The notes under the pieces were generated by a model. That model was not told where the DNA came from and ran no database searches. It worked only from the letters and a program-made list of their open reading frames with translations. Below, one piece after another: positions 1 to 12,309 of a stretch of 64,000 nucleotides of DNA; position 1 is the first letter of the stretch, and every line of letters starts with the position of its first letter. The DNA lies in assembly GCF_947623445.1 (NCBI RefSeq), contig NC_135243.1, positions 2,916,501 through 2,980,500 of the forward strand. The letters run 5' to 3'. Made by a program: the position numbers and the translations under genes. Origin of the DNA: Clavelina lepadiformis. Taxonomy: Eukaryota > Chordata > Ascidiacea > Aplousobranchia > Clavelinidae.

Positions 1-684
1 TAAGATAAACTCGCTGCGAGGAAGAAAACGTTCCAGCAAAAATTCCTTAAAGCGGTCGAGGTTCTTATATGACTCCTATACACGAGGGCTGTAGGTTTTT
101 ATTGCTTTTGAAGAAAACGATGTTGGAAATCTGCTTTAATAGCTGCAGGGCGCCACCTTGAGACACACTTTACAGCAACGATACTTTCTAAATGTAGCAA
201 ATAAATATAAAATTCCTTCGCATTCTACTTGTCACTCTTAATGTCTGTCCTTTTAACAAAATCTTGAAGCTGGCAAAATAACCAAACAAGTAGCTAAAAA
301 TATTTTTAACAAACAAATAAAAAACCGTCACTAATACTTGGCCATCGCCTCATTCAATGTTAAACGGTTGCAAAATGCGCGCGAAAGACGAACAATCTTT
401 AAAGTTTTAAAAACACAAAACTGTAATTTCTCCGCAAGAAACACGCACTTCACTCGAAACGGTAAAACTATGGGCAATGTTGCGGAAGACGAAATTCAAA
501 ATTCTCCAATGTTACGTCACGGGTCAGAGGTGTTGTTGTCCTTTATGACGTAACAATCTCACCCTGACTTCCAGGTCCACCACCTGCATTATAAGAAGGT
601 CAAGACGACCGGATATCTGCCATAAACAAACTTGTTACCAAATAATCATCTATATGACGTCACAATAAAACATAACTTTCCCAC
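1..684. other. Unassigned sequence at window start
   Basis: I see no recognisable coding exon here. The last OPLAH exons, which should follow the exon ending at 685 on the minus strand, were looked for and not found. A short stretch near 130-190 (agggcgccac) faintly resembles 46390-46440, so this may be the eroded outer edge of the segmental duplication. Confidence 0.4.
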
Positions 685-1438
685 CTTTTCAAACATATCT
701 TTCCGGATCAGTGCTTCTTGTGTTGGTCATGTGATTGTGAAACCCACTGCGACCGTGCCAGGTTGGTCCCTGCAAAATCGCCACGTCATCATTACGTCAC
801 GCACAACGTCATTCATAAAACGAGAACTTACCGCTTCAGCTCCACCGGCGACAGTATCGTAATAACCAAAGCTCTCATCACCAAAGGTCGTGTTGTTCAT
901 GCAACCCTGCGCCACAGCACACGCTATAAACGCCTTCATTATGACGTCAACGATCCTCTGCGACGTGAGCACGTTGCCACCGACGACGGCCGCGTCATCC
1001 TTGGGGTCGAGAATGGACCACTTGAGTTTGTTGACGGGAATAGGGGCGAGGCAGCCCTGGTTAAGCGGGATGTCGTAGCCCACCATGCACCTGAGGCAGT
1101 AGATGACGACAGACTTGCTGATCGCTCTCGGCGCGTTCAACTTGTTTATCACCATAGGGGATGTCCCCTCGAAATCGAATGTCGCGCTTCTCGATATGAG
1201 CTCCTGGACCAGGTGGATACCCTAAACAGAAAGCTTCGTTGAAATGTCTGTGATTGATGCAGCTGTGACGTCATAAAGACACTTACCTTCTGGTTAGCGG
1301 CAACTAGCGCTCTCAAGTCGGCCAGGTTGCCATGGAGATCGTGGGCCCGGCTGCAACTAGTGAATTCTCCTGGGAGCGTGAGAAACGCTGTTACTTCTAT
1401 GAGGTAACAAGTAAAAACAAGTTCAATAGGGTTTAAAG

Positions 1439-1754
1439 CAGTGGTTCCCAACCTGGAGTTCGCGGACCACTTGGGGGTCCGTGAGTGTCTTGGTTGCATG
1501 TAGGCTACTTTATTCCTCTATTGTTTGTGCAACGAAAGAAGAGAATCATAAACATTTTAAGACACTATTTCATTGAAATTTGCAGCAGCTCCCAAATATA
1601 TCCGATATTACAGTAAATATCCCTCAATAGTAGGTTATGCATTAAATAACAAGACATTTTCTGATTGAATTCTTGGCTAATTTTAGGTACGGGTCCGCAG
1701 GTTAGAAAATTTATTAAAAGGGGTCCGCGACTAAAAAAACATTGGGAACCACTG
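1439..1754. mobile_element. Non-autonomous hAT element, 8-bp TSD
   Basis: The ends form terminal inverted repeats beginning CAGTGGTTCCCAA and ending GGGAACCACTG, with a second inverted match (tccgcggacc/gggtccgcg type) inside. Perfect 8-bp direct repeats GTTTAAAG flank it at 1431-1438 and 1755-1762. Eight-bp duplications and CAGTGG-type ends are hallmarks of hAT transposons. At 316 bp it has no transposase, so it is a MITE. It sits in an intron of the OPLAH copy, just upstream of the exon at 1287-1396. Confidence 0.9.
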
Positions 1755-3764
1755 GTTTAAAGGTAATTCTGACTCATTACAAAACCAGAAATCAATTCGT
1801 CATTTCACATAACAACTACCAAGAAACTTTTCAGCATCATATGATACGAGAAAGCACGTCATTCACAACATTATCACATAAATCACATTCACATCCCAGC
1901 ATAAATCGCAACCTTCTGATAATATTTTTGTAGCGGTTAGTTAACACAAACACCGTTGTTACACACTATGAAATTTTTGAAAATCATATGATAAACTTCG
2001 TGATCAGATCTATAACATTGATCACATCACTAAGCAAATCACATGATCATACTCACGAGAGTAAACAGGAAGATGAACTCCTCCAGCACATGGATGATTG
2101 GAGACGATGCAATTTCTTTCATTGATCTCTATTGCCCACATCTGGTACTGCACGACATCCAACATGGCCTCTAGGTGGCTTGGGATGTGAGAAGCGTTGG
2201 AAACAAGACGACCATCGGGTCCGAATAGAGTGCACAAGAAGTCAAGTCGTTCCTGTCGATTCATGTAATGTTACACAATAAACAATGAGTGTTCTAATGA
2301 CACAGAATGATCAAAATAGAACTACGCCTACTCTGTTATCAAGAACATATTTACACAAGCAAGTCTTGCAATATACACAAGACTACACCGGACTTTCAAC
2401 GACTGAACCACAGATAAAACGTCAAGGGCTGAGAAATCTTGGTGTAACATATGCGTTAGAAATTTGACCAAACAAACAAAAGCAGTGTTGGACGATTATC
2501 TAGACCAGTGACGTACAAATAACAAACATGTATAAATATGACAAGTTCCAGCCAGGCAAAAACCTTAATGTTAGTGGATATCGCTGTCTGTTGTAGAATC
2601 CTACCTGTCTGTTCTGCAATGCTCATGAACCTTTGATGTCAAAGGTCAGGGGTTATAATATATTGATAAGACCAGTGATCCCAGTCTAGCACACACACAA
2701 TAAAAGTTAATCGGAATGACAAATAACGTAACCCCACTTACAACTACCCCCATAATCATTGCATGCATTTGATATTCAATTTCCCAGTTATTGTCTTTCG
2801 AGTAAATTGTCAGTTATAAAAATCGCTTCGAAAAATTCAGTCCACGAAATAACAATTAGCATTTACAAATAACACCTATATATTTAAAATAACGGAGAAT
2901 GACCCAGAACCCAGCCGCACCTTACAACTACCCCAATGGTCATTGCATGCATTTGATATTCAATTTTCCAGTTATTGTCAGTTATAAACTTGCTTCCAAA
3001 AACTGTATCTACGAAATAACACTGACCTGTGTGAAAATATAGAGAATTGGATGGCGTCCAATACCTTGCCAATATGCTTCGGCTTTCCCTTCCATACCAT
3101 GATGATGACGTCACCTGAATACGTAAAATTTCACAAAATTACAATTTCTAATCACGGCAAGCTACAATGATGTTGTCAACCTATCATGTAAGAAAAAGAC
3201 TACCCTCATCAAACTCTAAGTGATGTCACCATGATGTCATAATGCAATACCTTTCTTAGTTATCTCTGTCTTGCAGTCGGGTTCGACCAAGATTGTGCTA
3301 TTCTTGTGGATGATGATCGCTGGACCGTGAATCACCTGACAGGTCCTCAATGAAATGGACGTTAATGTCGAGATGACCTCCATCGAAATAACATGACACC
3401 ACCTGCACCACACATGCTTTATTATCACATCACTTATTGTAATAAACAGTCGATGCATGCAGTTGACGACATGCATTTGCTCTTATGTCTGGTAAGATCT
3501 TACGCACAGAGAATCAGAGCATACTTAGGGTGTGTAAATTTTGCCATTTTAATTAACGTTTAGTGACAGTAGTAGCACAAACTGCGACGAAGATACCTTT
3601 TGTAGCATGTTATCTTCACAATCACTTTATAAGTTACCTCGGATTGAAGCAATTATGCACGGTTTGTGATTTAAGTATTTGTAATAAGACGATAGCACAA
3701 CATACACATAGGTGCAGCAAATAAAAATTTAGCATTGATATTTAACAACACTTTACATCATCAC

Positions 3765-4344
3765 TAGGGCAACCAAAAGTCAATATGTTCAATTTTTTTA
3801 CCTGCTCAGAATGCTATGAAACAAGCACAAAACAAATTTCAGCTTTGTACGACGGGTGGCATAGAAGTTATTAGGTCAGATAAAGTCAAAATGTTATGTT
3901 AGGTCAAAATACGGTCAAATTGTTTCGTTAGGTCTTTTTCTTAGGTCAAAATCTATTAAACTTGTAATTTTGTAACCATTTTGTAATATTATTCTTCCAT
4001 TTTTCTCTTTTCTTGTACCGCAAACAATTCCAGTCCCGCAAATTTTACTTAAAACCAAAGCCACAAAGAGAGGGAAGGCTTTTCAGCGCGTTTGGTGACG
4101 TCACGATGTGACGGCATTGCATTTGAAACTGCAAGTTGTCAATCTTAATACGCAGAAACGAAAAAAAGTCAACACTAGAAAAGCATTTTATCATTTTTAA
4201 ATGCAGCTTTAGATAAGAAAGTTGCTGTAGACAGTGTAGAGACTATCAGTATAGCGCTTTTCCAAATGAGGTCAAAGTTTAAACGATTTAGGTCAAAATA
4301 AGGTCAAAATTTAAAATTTTTAGGTCAAAAAACTTGTTGTCCTA
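3765..4344. mobile_element. hAT-like non-autonomous element with TAGGGCAAC ends
   Basis: The left end TAGGGCAAC and right end GTTGTCCTA are inverted repeats. Perfect 8-bp direct repeats ATCATCAC lie at 3757-3764 and 4345-4352. Both ends carry clusters of AGGTCAAAA-like words (3870-3955 and 4268-4330), which look like subterminal transposase-binding repeats. No transposase frame is present. It lies in the part of OPLAH copy 1 where the middle of HyuA is missing. Confidence 0.82.
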
Positions 4345-4789
4345 ATCATCACAAATCATATTGTTACCTGTCGTACAACATTTGCTCCGGCAACAACATT
4401 CCCAGACACAGATTGGCGTCACAGTTAGAGAATCCCCTTTCTGTAGCATGTGGGGCCTGGTTGGGCCCCAACAGATTCAGGGAGGACTCGGGCTGACGAC
4501 AAACAAACCCAACCGGAAAAATTGCATAGACCAGACCGTGCTGCGACGGTGTCGCTGTCAAGCTGTGATGAAAATGTTCAGCTGTCATAGAAATCAAACA
4601 AAATAAGACAACATATTCTACTGTCAGTAGAAATAATGCAAAACGAGACAAGAACAAATGAGACAAGTCGTCTTTCTCCAAATTTTGAACGTCCACTTTA
4701 ATTTGTAAAAGCTAAATAGGTAAAAATATCAAAAAGCTTGAAAGAAAACAAGATAGTCAATACAACATATACACAAAAATATAACAAAG

Positions 4790-7700
4790 CATGTAGAGTC
4801 CAAACAACACATACCAGCACATATCGGCACATTGAAATAAAAAACACACTTTGTTCTGTTGTTGACATTAACAGGAAAATTTGTGCCATTGTTGAAGTTT
4901 TGCTTTAATTTAAGATTTGCAAACAAAATACCTGTGGTGCTTGTATGGTGACACCAGCTGTAGTAGACTTGAACACATGCTCATATTCCCAGCCGTATCG
5001 ACTTAGATCTGTTGATGTTCCTGTGTAAATAGTGTCATAAATTTCATCACAATTTAAGTATTTGCATGTCACAAAATCATTCTTTATTACAGAACAAAGA
5101 ACTTGTCAGGAGATTCACAAATTCTATAAACAAGTGTCGAGCCACACGGCCACAACACCAAGCACTGGAATAAATGGTTGGGATACCACGATGACAACAC
5201 AAGGACATAACTTACGTAATCTTATTAATATTTATCTAGCTTGTGCATGCATGCAATGTACATGCTCATACTGATACTGGATATATTAGCGGCACCATAC
5301 CTCTCATGTTGTACCCAAATGCTATGTTAGTCTTCAAATGACGTTATAGCGTACCACATAACGCCACCTGCTGGGCCGGATAATATTGTTCAACTTTCAT
5401 TGAACCTGAGCATAGAGGAGTGTGAGATGTTATATTTTATATCAGAAGATGTAATCCCAGTATGGGCAACAGTTTTGAACTCATGGGTTGCTGTGGGTGT
5501 TGAGTTTGTACAGGCAGGCACAACCATATGCACAAATGACGTCATAATTAGTTTGAGTCCTCACTTGTTTCTATTTCTAGCTACAACAGCATGAAACAAA
5601 TAAACTACTATAATTACATACAGAAGTGAGGCCTACTTGAGCTCTAGTCAGACACTAGCTTAAGTCACACTAGTATTTACTGTACTAAAACTAACGGAAA
5701 ACTAGAAAATCAGTAAGGGGAAATTTGAGTTTTTTGGTTGGCTTTAATGGGAAAGCAGATCAAAAAGGTTAAGAACCGCTGCTTTAAATCAAAGTAAAAA
5801 GTGGTAATAAACTCATCTCTGATTAAGTATTTAAAACCATAGAAACTATAAAATAAGCAAAGACGAAAAATACAAAACCCACATTTAGCGTCACCAGTGG
5901 GTAGTAGCTTAATACAACTGCATTGTCAACTGGAAACATCAGAGTTGATCAGCTTACGAGGTTGAATAATTTCAGTCTGGACTAATTTCCAATGTAAAGA
6001 AGATCTATCCAACCCTTAGTGAGAGCAAGTGCCATTCTTTCACCTTTCCTCTCAAGGAGAGCATTTGTGGTGACCGTCGTTCCAATCTGGATGAAATCGA
6101 TCTTACTTGAGTCGAATGATTCGATCATCATAATTTTCAACTCCTATGTATACATAATTAGGCAGTCTATCGAATTAAACAACAATTCTTAGCAGTGGTT
6201 TTCACCAAGTCGACAAATGGTTAAACTTGAGGAAATGAAGGGAAGCTAAGTTTAATTAGAGACAAAATTACGGATATATTTGTAATTAAACACCAGCCTT
6301 GAAATCAAACTACTTTTCATAATAATCTTTTTAGCCTTGTCAACGAAGAAATTAGTAAACTTGAAACAACTATGAGACATAAAATCATCAATAAAATTAT
6401 GATAAACTTTACCATATTGGCTATATGTTTATTTTTGTCACAAACCTCTTCCATAATCCTTCAAAATCCTTCCCCTTGTGTTTACTTTTCTGATTCAAAA
6501 TTTGTTTCTTCTTAGAACTTGCTCATGCAGCATTTATCATGTTAAGTGTTTCCTAAAATCTAAGCATAGTGTCGGAGTGCGTCCATTATTTTCTTTCATG
6601 CCATAATAAAAGGCACTTGCAAGGCTGCCTGTAAAGTTAGGCCGATACAAACCCAAACTAGAATAGATTCGCCGAACATCATTTGCATTCAGGTGAACAC
6701 AAATACTAGGCTAACGATATCGAAACTGACTACAAAATTATTATATTTCCTATATTTATATTTTCCAGGCTAAACAAACCAGGGTCAACATTTTTCAGAC
6801 AGCCAGTGTATACATGTTCTTATACAGCCTACTGAAGGCCATTTACTTAAAAATTTTGCTTTTCAAATATTATTCTTTTAAAACCAAACAATTCTTCAGC
6901 AACTACACTGGAAAAAAAGTGACCGTCATTAGGCCTAGTCCAAAATTTTTATCATTGACTAATAAGACGCTGATTTCGTTCAAAAACATTTGCCATGCCT
7001 TATTGTGGTCAAGTACCCACAAATCTACCTACATACAGTTTGCAACGCCTTTTTATGGCTGACTACGTCCCACCGATGCACTGGAAACAATGCTGGTTAA
7101 CTAAAACCCATTATACGATGTGATTGGCGTTTACTTCGTTATATGTGAAAGACTAGTGGCTTAATCTCATTCGTGTCATGTAATATATGGAACCACTTGA
7201 CACAGTCAGAGTTATTGACCTAATAGTTGCTGTTATCGCGATAAATATCACATTAACATTGACATGGTGACATTTCGTCACTGTTTAAAAGATTCCTTAT
7301 CCTTGCAATGTCATATTTTTATGAGTTTTTATTTTTCTACTAAATGCAAGGTGCAATAAGGTCAAAACAACTTAGAAGTACTCCTGTGTAAGTATAACAG
7401 GCCGACATTTTTTTACAACTTTCATTAACCTATGAAAAATTAATTTATGACAAATAATAATTTCGTTGTTGTATTACTTGGCTTGAATTATTACACAACA
7501 AACACCTTTGCCATAAAGACCGGATTTTCTCTGGCTGTTCGTGTTACCATATGAGCGAAATTCAATGTTGATTGATAGTTGTTTTACTTCTCACTCGATG
7601 GTATGAGTTCTCATTTCTCAAACGGCGTGACTATGCTGTTTTAGTTGCTTAAATTCTGTCTATGCATATTAGTAAACGTTAAAGTCCCATTTTTATTTAT

Positions 7701-8170
7701 TATCAGACACAAAGGCTTACACCTTTGGGCAAATCTTACTGAATGTTACATTGTGCAGTAGTAACAAGTGAATGGGAACAGTAAAAAGAAAGATTGCAAA
7801 CATTATATCGGTAATTATATGGCACACCAGTTCAAGCCAGGTAGTTTCTCTGAACGTCATTAAGGAGAATTTAAGCTTGGTCTGCAACTGAATTGCAAGA
7901 TCCCAAATTAAAATTTAAGCATTTCCACAACAACTCATGACTCGCGAGTCACGTGTGACGTAATTGTCACAACCAAAAGTACTTTCTTAGAAACGTAAAA
8001 ACGTTTTTTTTAAATAATCCGGGAATGCTAACGCACACAAGAGCTACGATTAATTGATTTACTTTTAACATAAAAACATGGCATTTATGTTAAAAATCAT
8101 AGCAAATATATTCAAGATAACATTAATTTAAGCTAAAAAATGTGGTTCCTATCTATAGGACGTAATAGGA
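4790..8170. repeat. Segmental duplication, block A of the left copy
   Basis: Long, nearly collinear similarity to 49443-53690 in the same orientation. Anchors: 4790-5520 with 49443-50160, 5585-6440 with 51443-52300, 6900-7440 with 52560-53100, and about 7990-8170 with 53130-53245 plus 53640-53690. The copies differ by point changes and by insertions, mainly repeats in the right copy. It includes OPLAH exons and non-coding DNA. Confidence 0.85.
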
Positions 8171-8714
8171 CGTATAGGACCTAATATAGGACCTAATATG
8201 TAATTACTTGAGTGTGACGTGTAACAGCGTTTGCTATGTTGGCAAGGTGTGACGTCATCGAAGCTTTTCATTGGTGGTTTTGTAATACAGTGAGGTAACA
8301 ACTTACATGAAAGGCATTTAGTTAGTACATGGTATTAAGCAGGGATGATGCCACAAAGTAATACACTGTGCTCCTACAAATCGTTTTCCGCTGGATGGAG
8401 CGTCGGAGCACTCGTTTCATGCAAAATGACCGAGCGCAATTGGTGGGAAGAAAATGGTTCTGGTCTTTCAGTTCCGGATTCGTCACAATGCCTGTCTAGC
8501 TTGACGGTTACGTGGAAATGAGTGGTCGGTGATGTGGATTGAGTCGAGTGACGTCTCACTAAATATAGTCATAATCATGCCTTAACTGTGATTGTTACGT
8601 CATAAGCCAAACAGACCGATCATATCAAGTAATGACATGACATCTTCGATCTATGGCTGGGTGGGGGGCAAACTTCATTTGTTAAAAAATATTTAATAAA
8701 TTGCAGATCAAACA
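6500..8714. other. Non-coding spacer between OPLAH copy 1 and the GPCR
   Basis: No exon could be recognised. Much of 6900-8170 is shared with the right duplicate. 8157-8202 holds a short array built from taggacstaata-like words. On the minus strand an ATTAAA (8692-8697) lies 18 nt after the GPCR stop codon and could be its polyadenylation signal. A 61-codon minus frame at 8374-8559 has no recognisable features. Confidence 0.5.
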
Positions 8715-11700
8715 TCAGCCAATACCACGGAGGTCTTTCTCGAAGCAGGGTACTCTTGTATTGTGACGCCATTGCCGCCAATTCCTTCCAATCGCGTTCA
8801 GAATTTCCGAGTTGCTCAAGCAATAAATCAAACAGACCAAGAAACCCTGCCGTGTCATAGAAAACAATAAGTTCTCTGAAATTCGTCCGAAATGTATCAA
8901 TCAAAACATTTATGGCTCCGTCAGTGAAACGCCAGAGTGCTATGACGTCAATACACAAATGGTAAGTTAGAGAAGCGCAATTATGTGCAGATCGCGATTG
9001 TAAGACATGTAGTTAAAGTTGCCAGTTGCATTTCGGAGATGAAAGACAATTCTGACCGCACAATCGAAGGAATCAACAAATTTACCTGAAATGACTGAAA
9101 GATGGCGTTGACGTAGAAGAAAGCGATTTCACCAGCGCCATCTCCCGGACTGAGAAAAAACAAGATGTAAGTAATTCCAAGAAGGTTGAAAAGAAAGAAA
9201 GCCGCCTTCACTGCTTTTGAATAGGTTACTGCACTTTCCAGCGAGTTCTGCTTGATGAGTTTAGTGACCAAAATACGGACGACATTCACCATTATCAACG
9301 CGTTGATCTGTTTAGAAGGAAATAAATGTTTTAATTCCAAAGCGTCATAAATTACTTGGTTGATGGTGGATGAACCGTGTTGACCCAGTAGATAGTAAAA
9401 TAAAAACAAGATATAAGCTGACTGCACTCAGAAGGTTAACTTTATTTTTGATTCTTCTACACGAGCTTTCGCAAGCATAAGTTTCTTCTTCAGGTTTACT
9501 AAGAGATGGCAAAAATTATTTCAAATAAGTTACTCCGAGCGACTGGTAGTTCTGATCTTGACTGCTATTGCCAATACCTTATTCTGATCATTGTTATAAT
9601 GTGACGTCATAAAAAACTTACCGCGAACAAGACAAAGATGGGAATCTGGTAGAAATATTCGACCCAGGTGTCTGTCGGGTTCTGCATCCAGCATTCTTTG
9701 TCCTCATAAACCGCTTTGAGCACCGCCCATATAATTGTGATTGGGATCGGTGTGCCTGCGTCATAGACATCTTGTGTTATTAGTAATTAATTAACATGTT
9801 TTCGGTGAAAATTTGTGCTGAACATATCTGATACAAACAGCTTAATGAAACAGGTATAAGCTTTGGTTTATGCAACATCTCAGAAACACGTATAAAAACA
9901 CAAAAGACTCCTTTATACTCATACAGCGCTATTAACAAAACGTTCCTAGCGCAATCTAAAAGAGTTAGGACAAGTTTTAGGAGGTTAATATTCGGACCAA
10001 TTTTAAGTTGCATGACATATATGACATTAAATAACCTGACTAAGTCAATGGTTGAACAGGATTTTGTAGAAGCCAAAGACAATGGCGGTAACAATGGACT
10101 TATCTTACATCACAATAGTCAGTATGTGTGTAGGTAGCTTTGAGACTACCACGTGACCATGATACCCTGTCACCAAACTTGGCAAAAATAAATAAATGTG
10201 TGATGAAGAATAATTCTTTCTTCAGAACTGACTGTAGGTCGAAACCCACTGACTCGTAAAATGGAAATCGAAATATTGATCAAAGCAGCTGTTACTAATC
10301 CTGACTTACCCCAACCTAGCGCGATATATAGCTTTATGCTGAACCTGTCGTACGTGTAAGCCATGACCACCATCATGTGAAGGTAGACGCCTTCTACGAA
10401 CATCCAGCAGTAGGTGGCCACTTGAGAGTAGATGGAGATGGCGGCCAGGACTCGACATAGAACCTGGAACCAAACCTGGGTGATTGTGTGAAGAAGAAGT
10501 GGCGTAAACATTTGTGCAGACTTGCACATATTATACAAAGATATTTTGTTTACCAAAAAATGTCGATACAATAAACCGTAAATTTGTAATTAAACTTAAA
10601 CTTAAACATTTTAATTAGCTTCGTTGTAAGAGTAATGGTAAGCATAAGATATCGTTTACGTCATACTAATTACGTCAAAATACCTCATTGTTTTTTCTTG
10701 TTTGATAGCTGGTGAAGAAACTATGAATTAACCAGATGACGTTTTGTAGAATGAGTGACGTAGCAAGATTCCAATGAATGATATTTCTCCAACACCGGAT
10801 GCTTCTACAATGTGATGACGTAAACAAAATGACGTATGCATGCCGTAATAAAGCCGAAATAACCTATTTTTGCCAAGAGAACAACAGAATTGGACATCAC
10901 TTAATGCTTTGTATAAAGTGTTAGCATAGAGTTTATTCGATAGAGCCCTCCCTATGCAAGAGATATTTTTCTCACATTAGTCTTTTAACTTTCAACATAC
11001 AAACGCTACACTTTCTTATAACCAGTTTCTTATAATTGAATCGTTGCAGAACTTCCATCGCGTAAAGCCGCGAATTTTCGTCATCACCTCGCTGTGAATT
11101 TTCCCAAACTACGTTTAGGTCATAATTGAATTTACTTTGAAGTCAAAGTATAATTATGACTCAAAGTCTTAAATGGCTAAGACTGAGATCAAAGAATACG
11201 GGGTCAATGACCTCTAAATCGAGTTATCGCGATGTTTTAAAATCGATGTCGCCCACCATAGATGTACCTGAGTCTCCAGAAGAGTAAAAAAGCGATGACC
11301 AATGTGAAGAGGGAAAGTCCCCTGCCTACGTAAGTTATCATGACGACAATCTTGAGATGAATATTGACGTAATCTTCGGCAGGGTCACTCTGAAATTTAA
11401 AAATCGTGTAAATCAATTTTTAGATTTAAAAATTTCTATCCTGATGCGATGTTAGTATTGAATCATATAATTCGAAACAAGCAATCTTAATCATATAAGT
11501 TGATAAAGTTTTTTGACTCCAGATTGAATTTATTTAAAGTTAATTGAATGTAAGCTCTATTTGTTGTTATTCTGGAATTATTAAATCTATCCATGCAGGT
11601 TATAAAATTTTTATGTAAACGCATTCATGCAGAACTGACCGAGTCCGGTATGGGACGACAAGCAGTAAAATTAATGCGAGACCATCTTCCGTCTGATTTA

Positions 11701-12309
11701 CACTTGCGAGTCGCGTTAACTGGATTTCAAAGAACGTAACTCATAAATGTTCCATTTATTTTCATCGATAACCTTGTAGGTTATAGAATGTCATATAAAA
11801 TTCTAAGTTTATCTATTTGTAAACAGTGATATAGGCAGCTCCATTGCAATAAGAATATAGAAAGTATACTGTAAATAACTTAATGTCATCCAGGTTAAAA
11901 CCCTCATACATGAATTGTTGTAATGAACTCCATTGAACTTCTTAAAACATCTAGTGTAGGCAATGCCGCCACCAAGCGTCTGGGAAAAGCAGACATCCGG
12001 GGGATTCATGTTGGTCACGTGAGTGTTGATGTAAGGGCAGTGAACTTTAACAAGGAAAGAAAGATGAGAATTTTGTGGAAATATCAAAAATTTCTAGTTT
12101 TGTGAAAAATTGGAATTGTTTCCATGTTTGTTAGTTGAGATTGAAACAAGAAATTGTTTCGTCATATTATTACCGGGAACATTGGTGTAATTTTGACAGA
12201 ATTTGGCAATGATGACGCAACTCGTCTGTTTCTCTCCCAGAAACTCAATTTCTTTGTCATGGGGCTCTTGGCTGGGTCGAATAGGAAATTCAAAATACAG
12301 TAGTAGCAT
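8715..12309 (-). CDS. Class B (secretin-family) GPCR, CRF/DH44-receptor-like
   Basis: A seven-transmembrane peptide-hormone receptor, expected to couple to G proteins at the plasma membrane. Exons in order: 12174-12309, 11902-12044, 11268-11389 (TM1), 10684-10804 (TM2, RNIIHWNL), 10310-10463 (TM3-TM4, YCWMFVEGVYLH), 9622-9755 (second extracellular loop KECW and TM5), 9086-9307 (VVRILVTKL, TM6, LLGITYILFFLSPGD) and 8715-8846 (TM7, short tail). Phases agree at every junction and the total is 1,164 nt, or 387 residues. The WMFVEG, LLGITY and NSE motifs are diagnostic of class B; LLGITYxLFF and EYFYQ are most like CRF receptors. The ectodomain has six cysteines (SC, FC, HC, VC, RC, SC), as a hormone-receptor domain should, but lacks the usual Cys-Trp-Pro. 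The start at 12309 is the one that keeps phase; a separate signal-peptide exon upstream (about 12370-12562) is possible. The donor at 11902 (AGG|GTTTTA) is weak. This gene is absent from the right duplicate block. Confidence 0.88.

Larger units (their letters stand above)
685..6480 (-). pseudogene. OPLAH: 5-oxoprolinase-like unprocessed pseudogene, copy 1
   Basis: OPLAH hydrolyses 5-oxo-L-proline to glutamate in the cytosolic glutathione cycle. Exons that match the family, from 5' to 3' on the minus strand, are about 6443-6480 (remnant), 5938-6110, 5301-5400, 4932-5020 (TSTDLSRY), 4375-4510, 3251-3335 (HGPAIIIHKNSTILVEP), 3027-3114 (DAIQFSIFSHR), 2564-2630 (FMSIAEQTGR), 2057-2252 (SNHPCAGGVHLP), 1287-1396 (DLRALVAANQK), 832-1221 ([16 protein letters not shown]) and 685-769 ([15 protein letters not shown]). 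Splice phases agree from 3335 to 2564. Lesions: TAG where GNQ is expected near 5955, TGA and TAA plus a 1-nt insertion in 5301-5400, frameshifts in 4375-4510, about 300 residues missing between 4375 and 3335, about 80 HyuB residues missing inside 832-1221, and a 1-nt insertion near the end of 685-769. Introns are kept, so it is a decayed duplicate, not a retrocopy. Coordinates of the damaged 5' exons are approximate. Confidence 0.85.

Noticed and set aside
4698..4926. Hydrophobic minus frames resembling membrane proteins
   Set aside because: They are AT-rich intronic sequence between OPLAH exons; the composition alone yields Phe/Leu/Val-rich translations.
8620..8958. 112-codon minus frame over the GPCR end
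   Set aside because: The real GPCR exon (8715-8846, GFLVCLIYCLSNSE) is in a different frame of the same strand.
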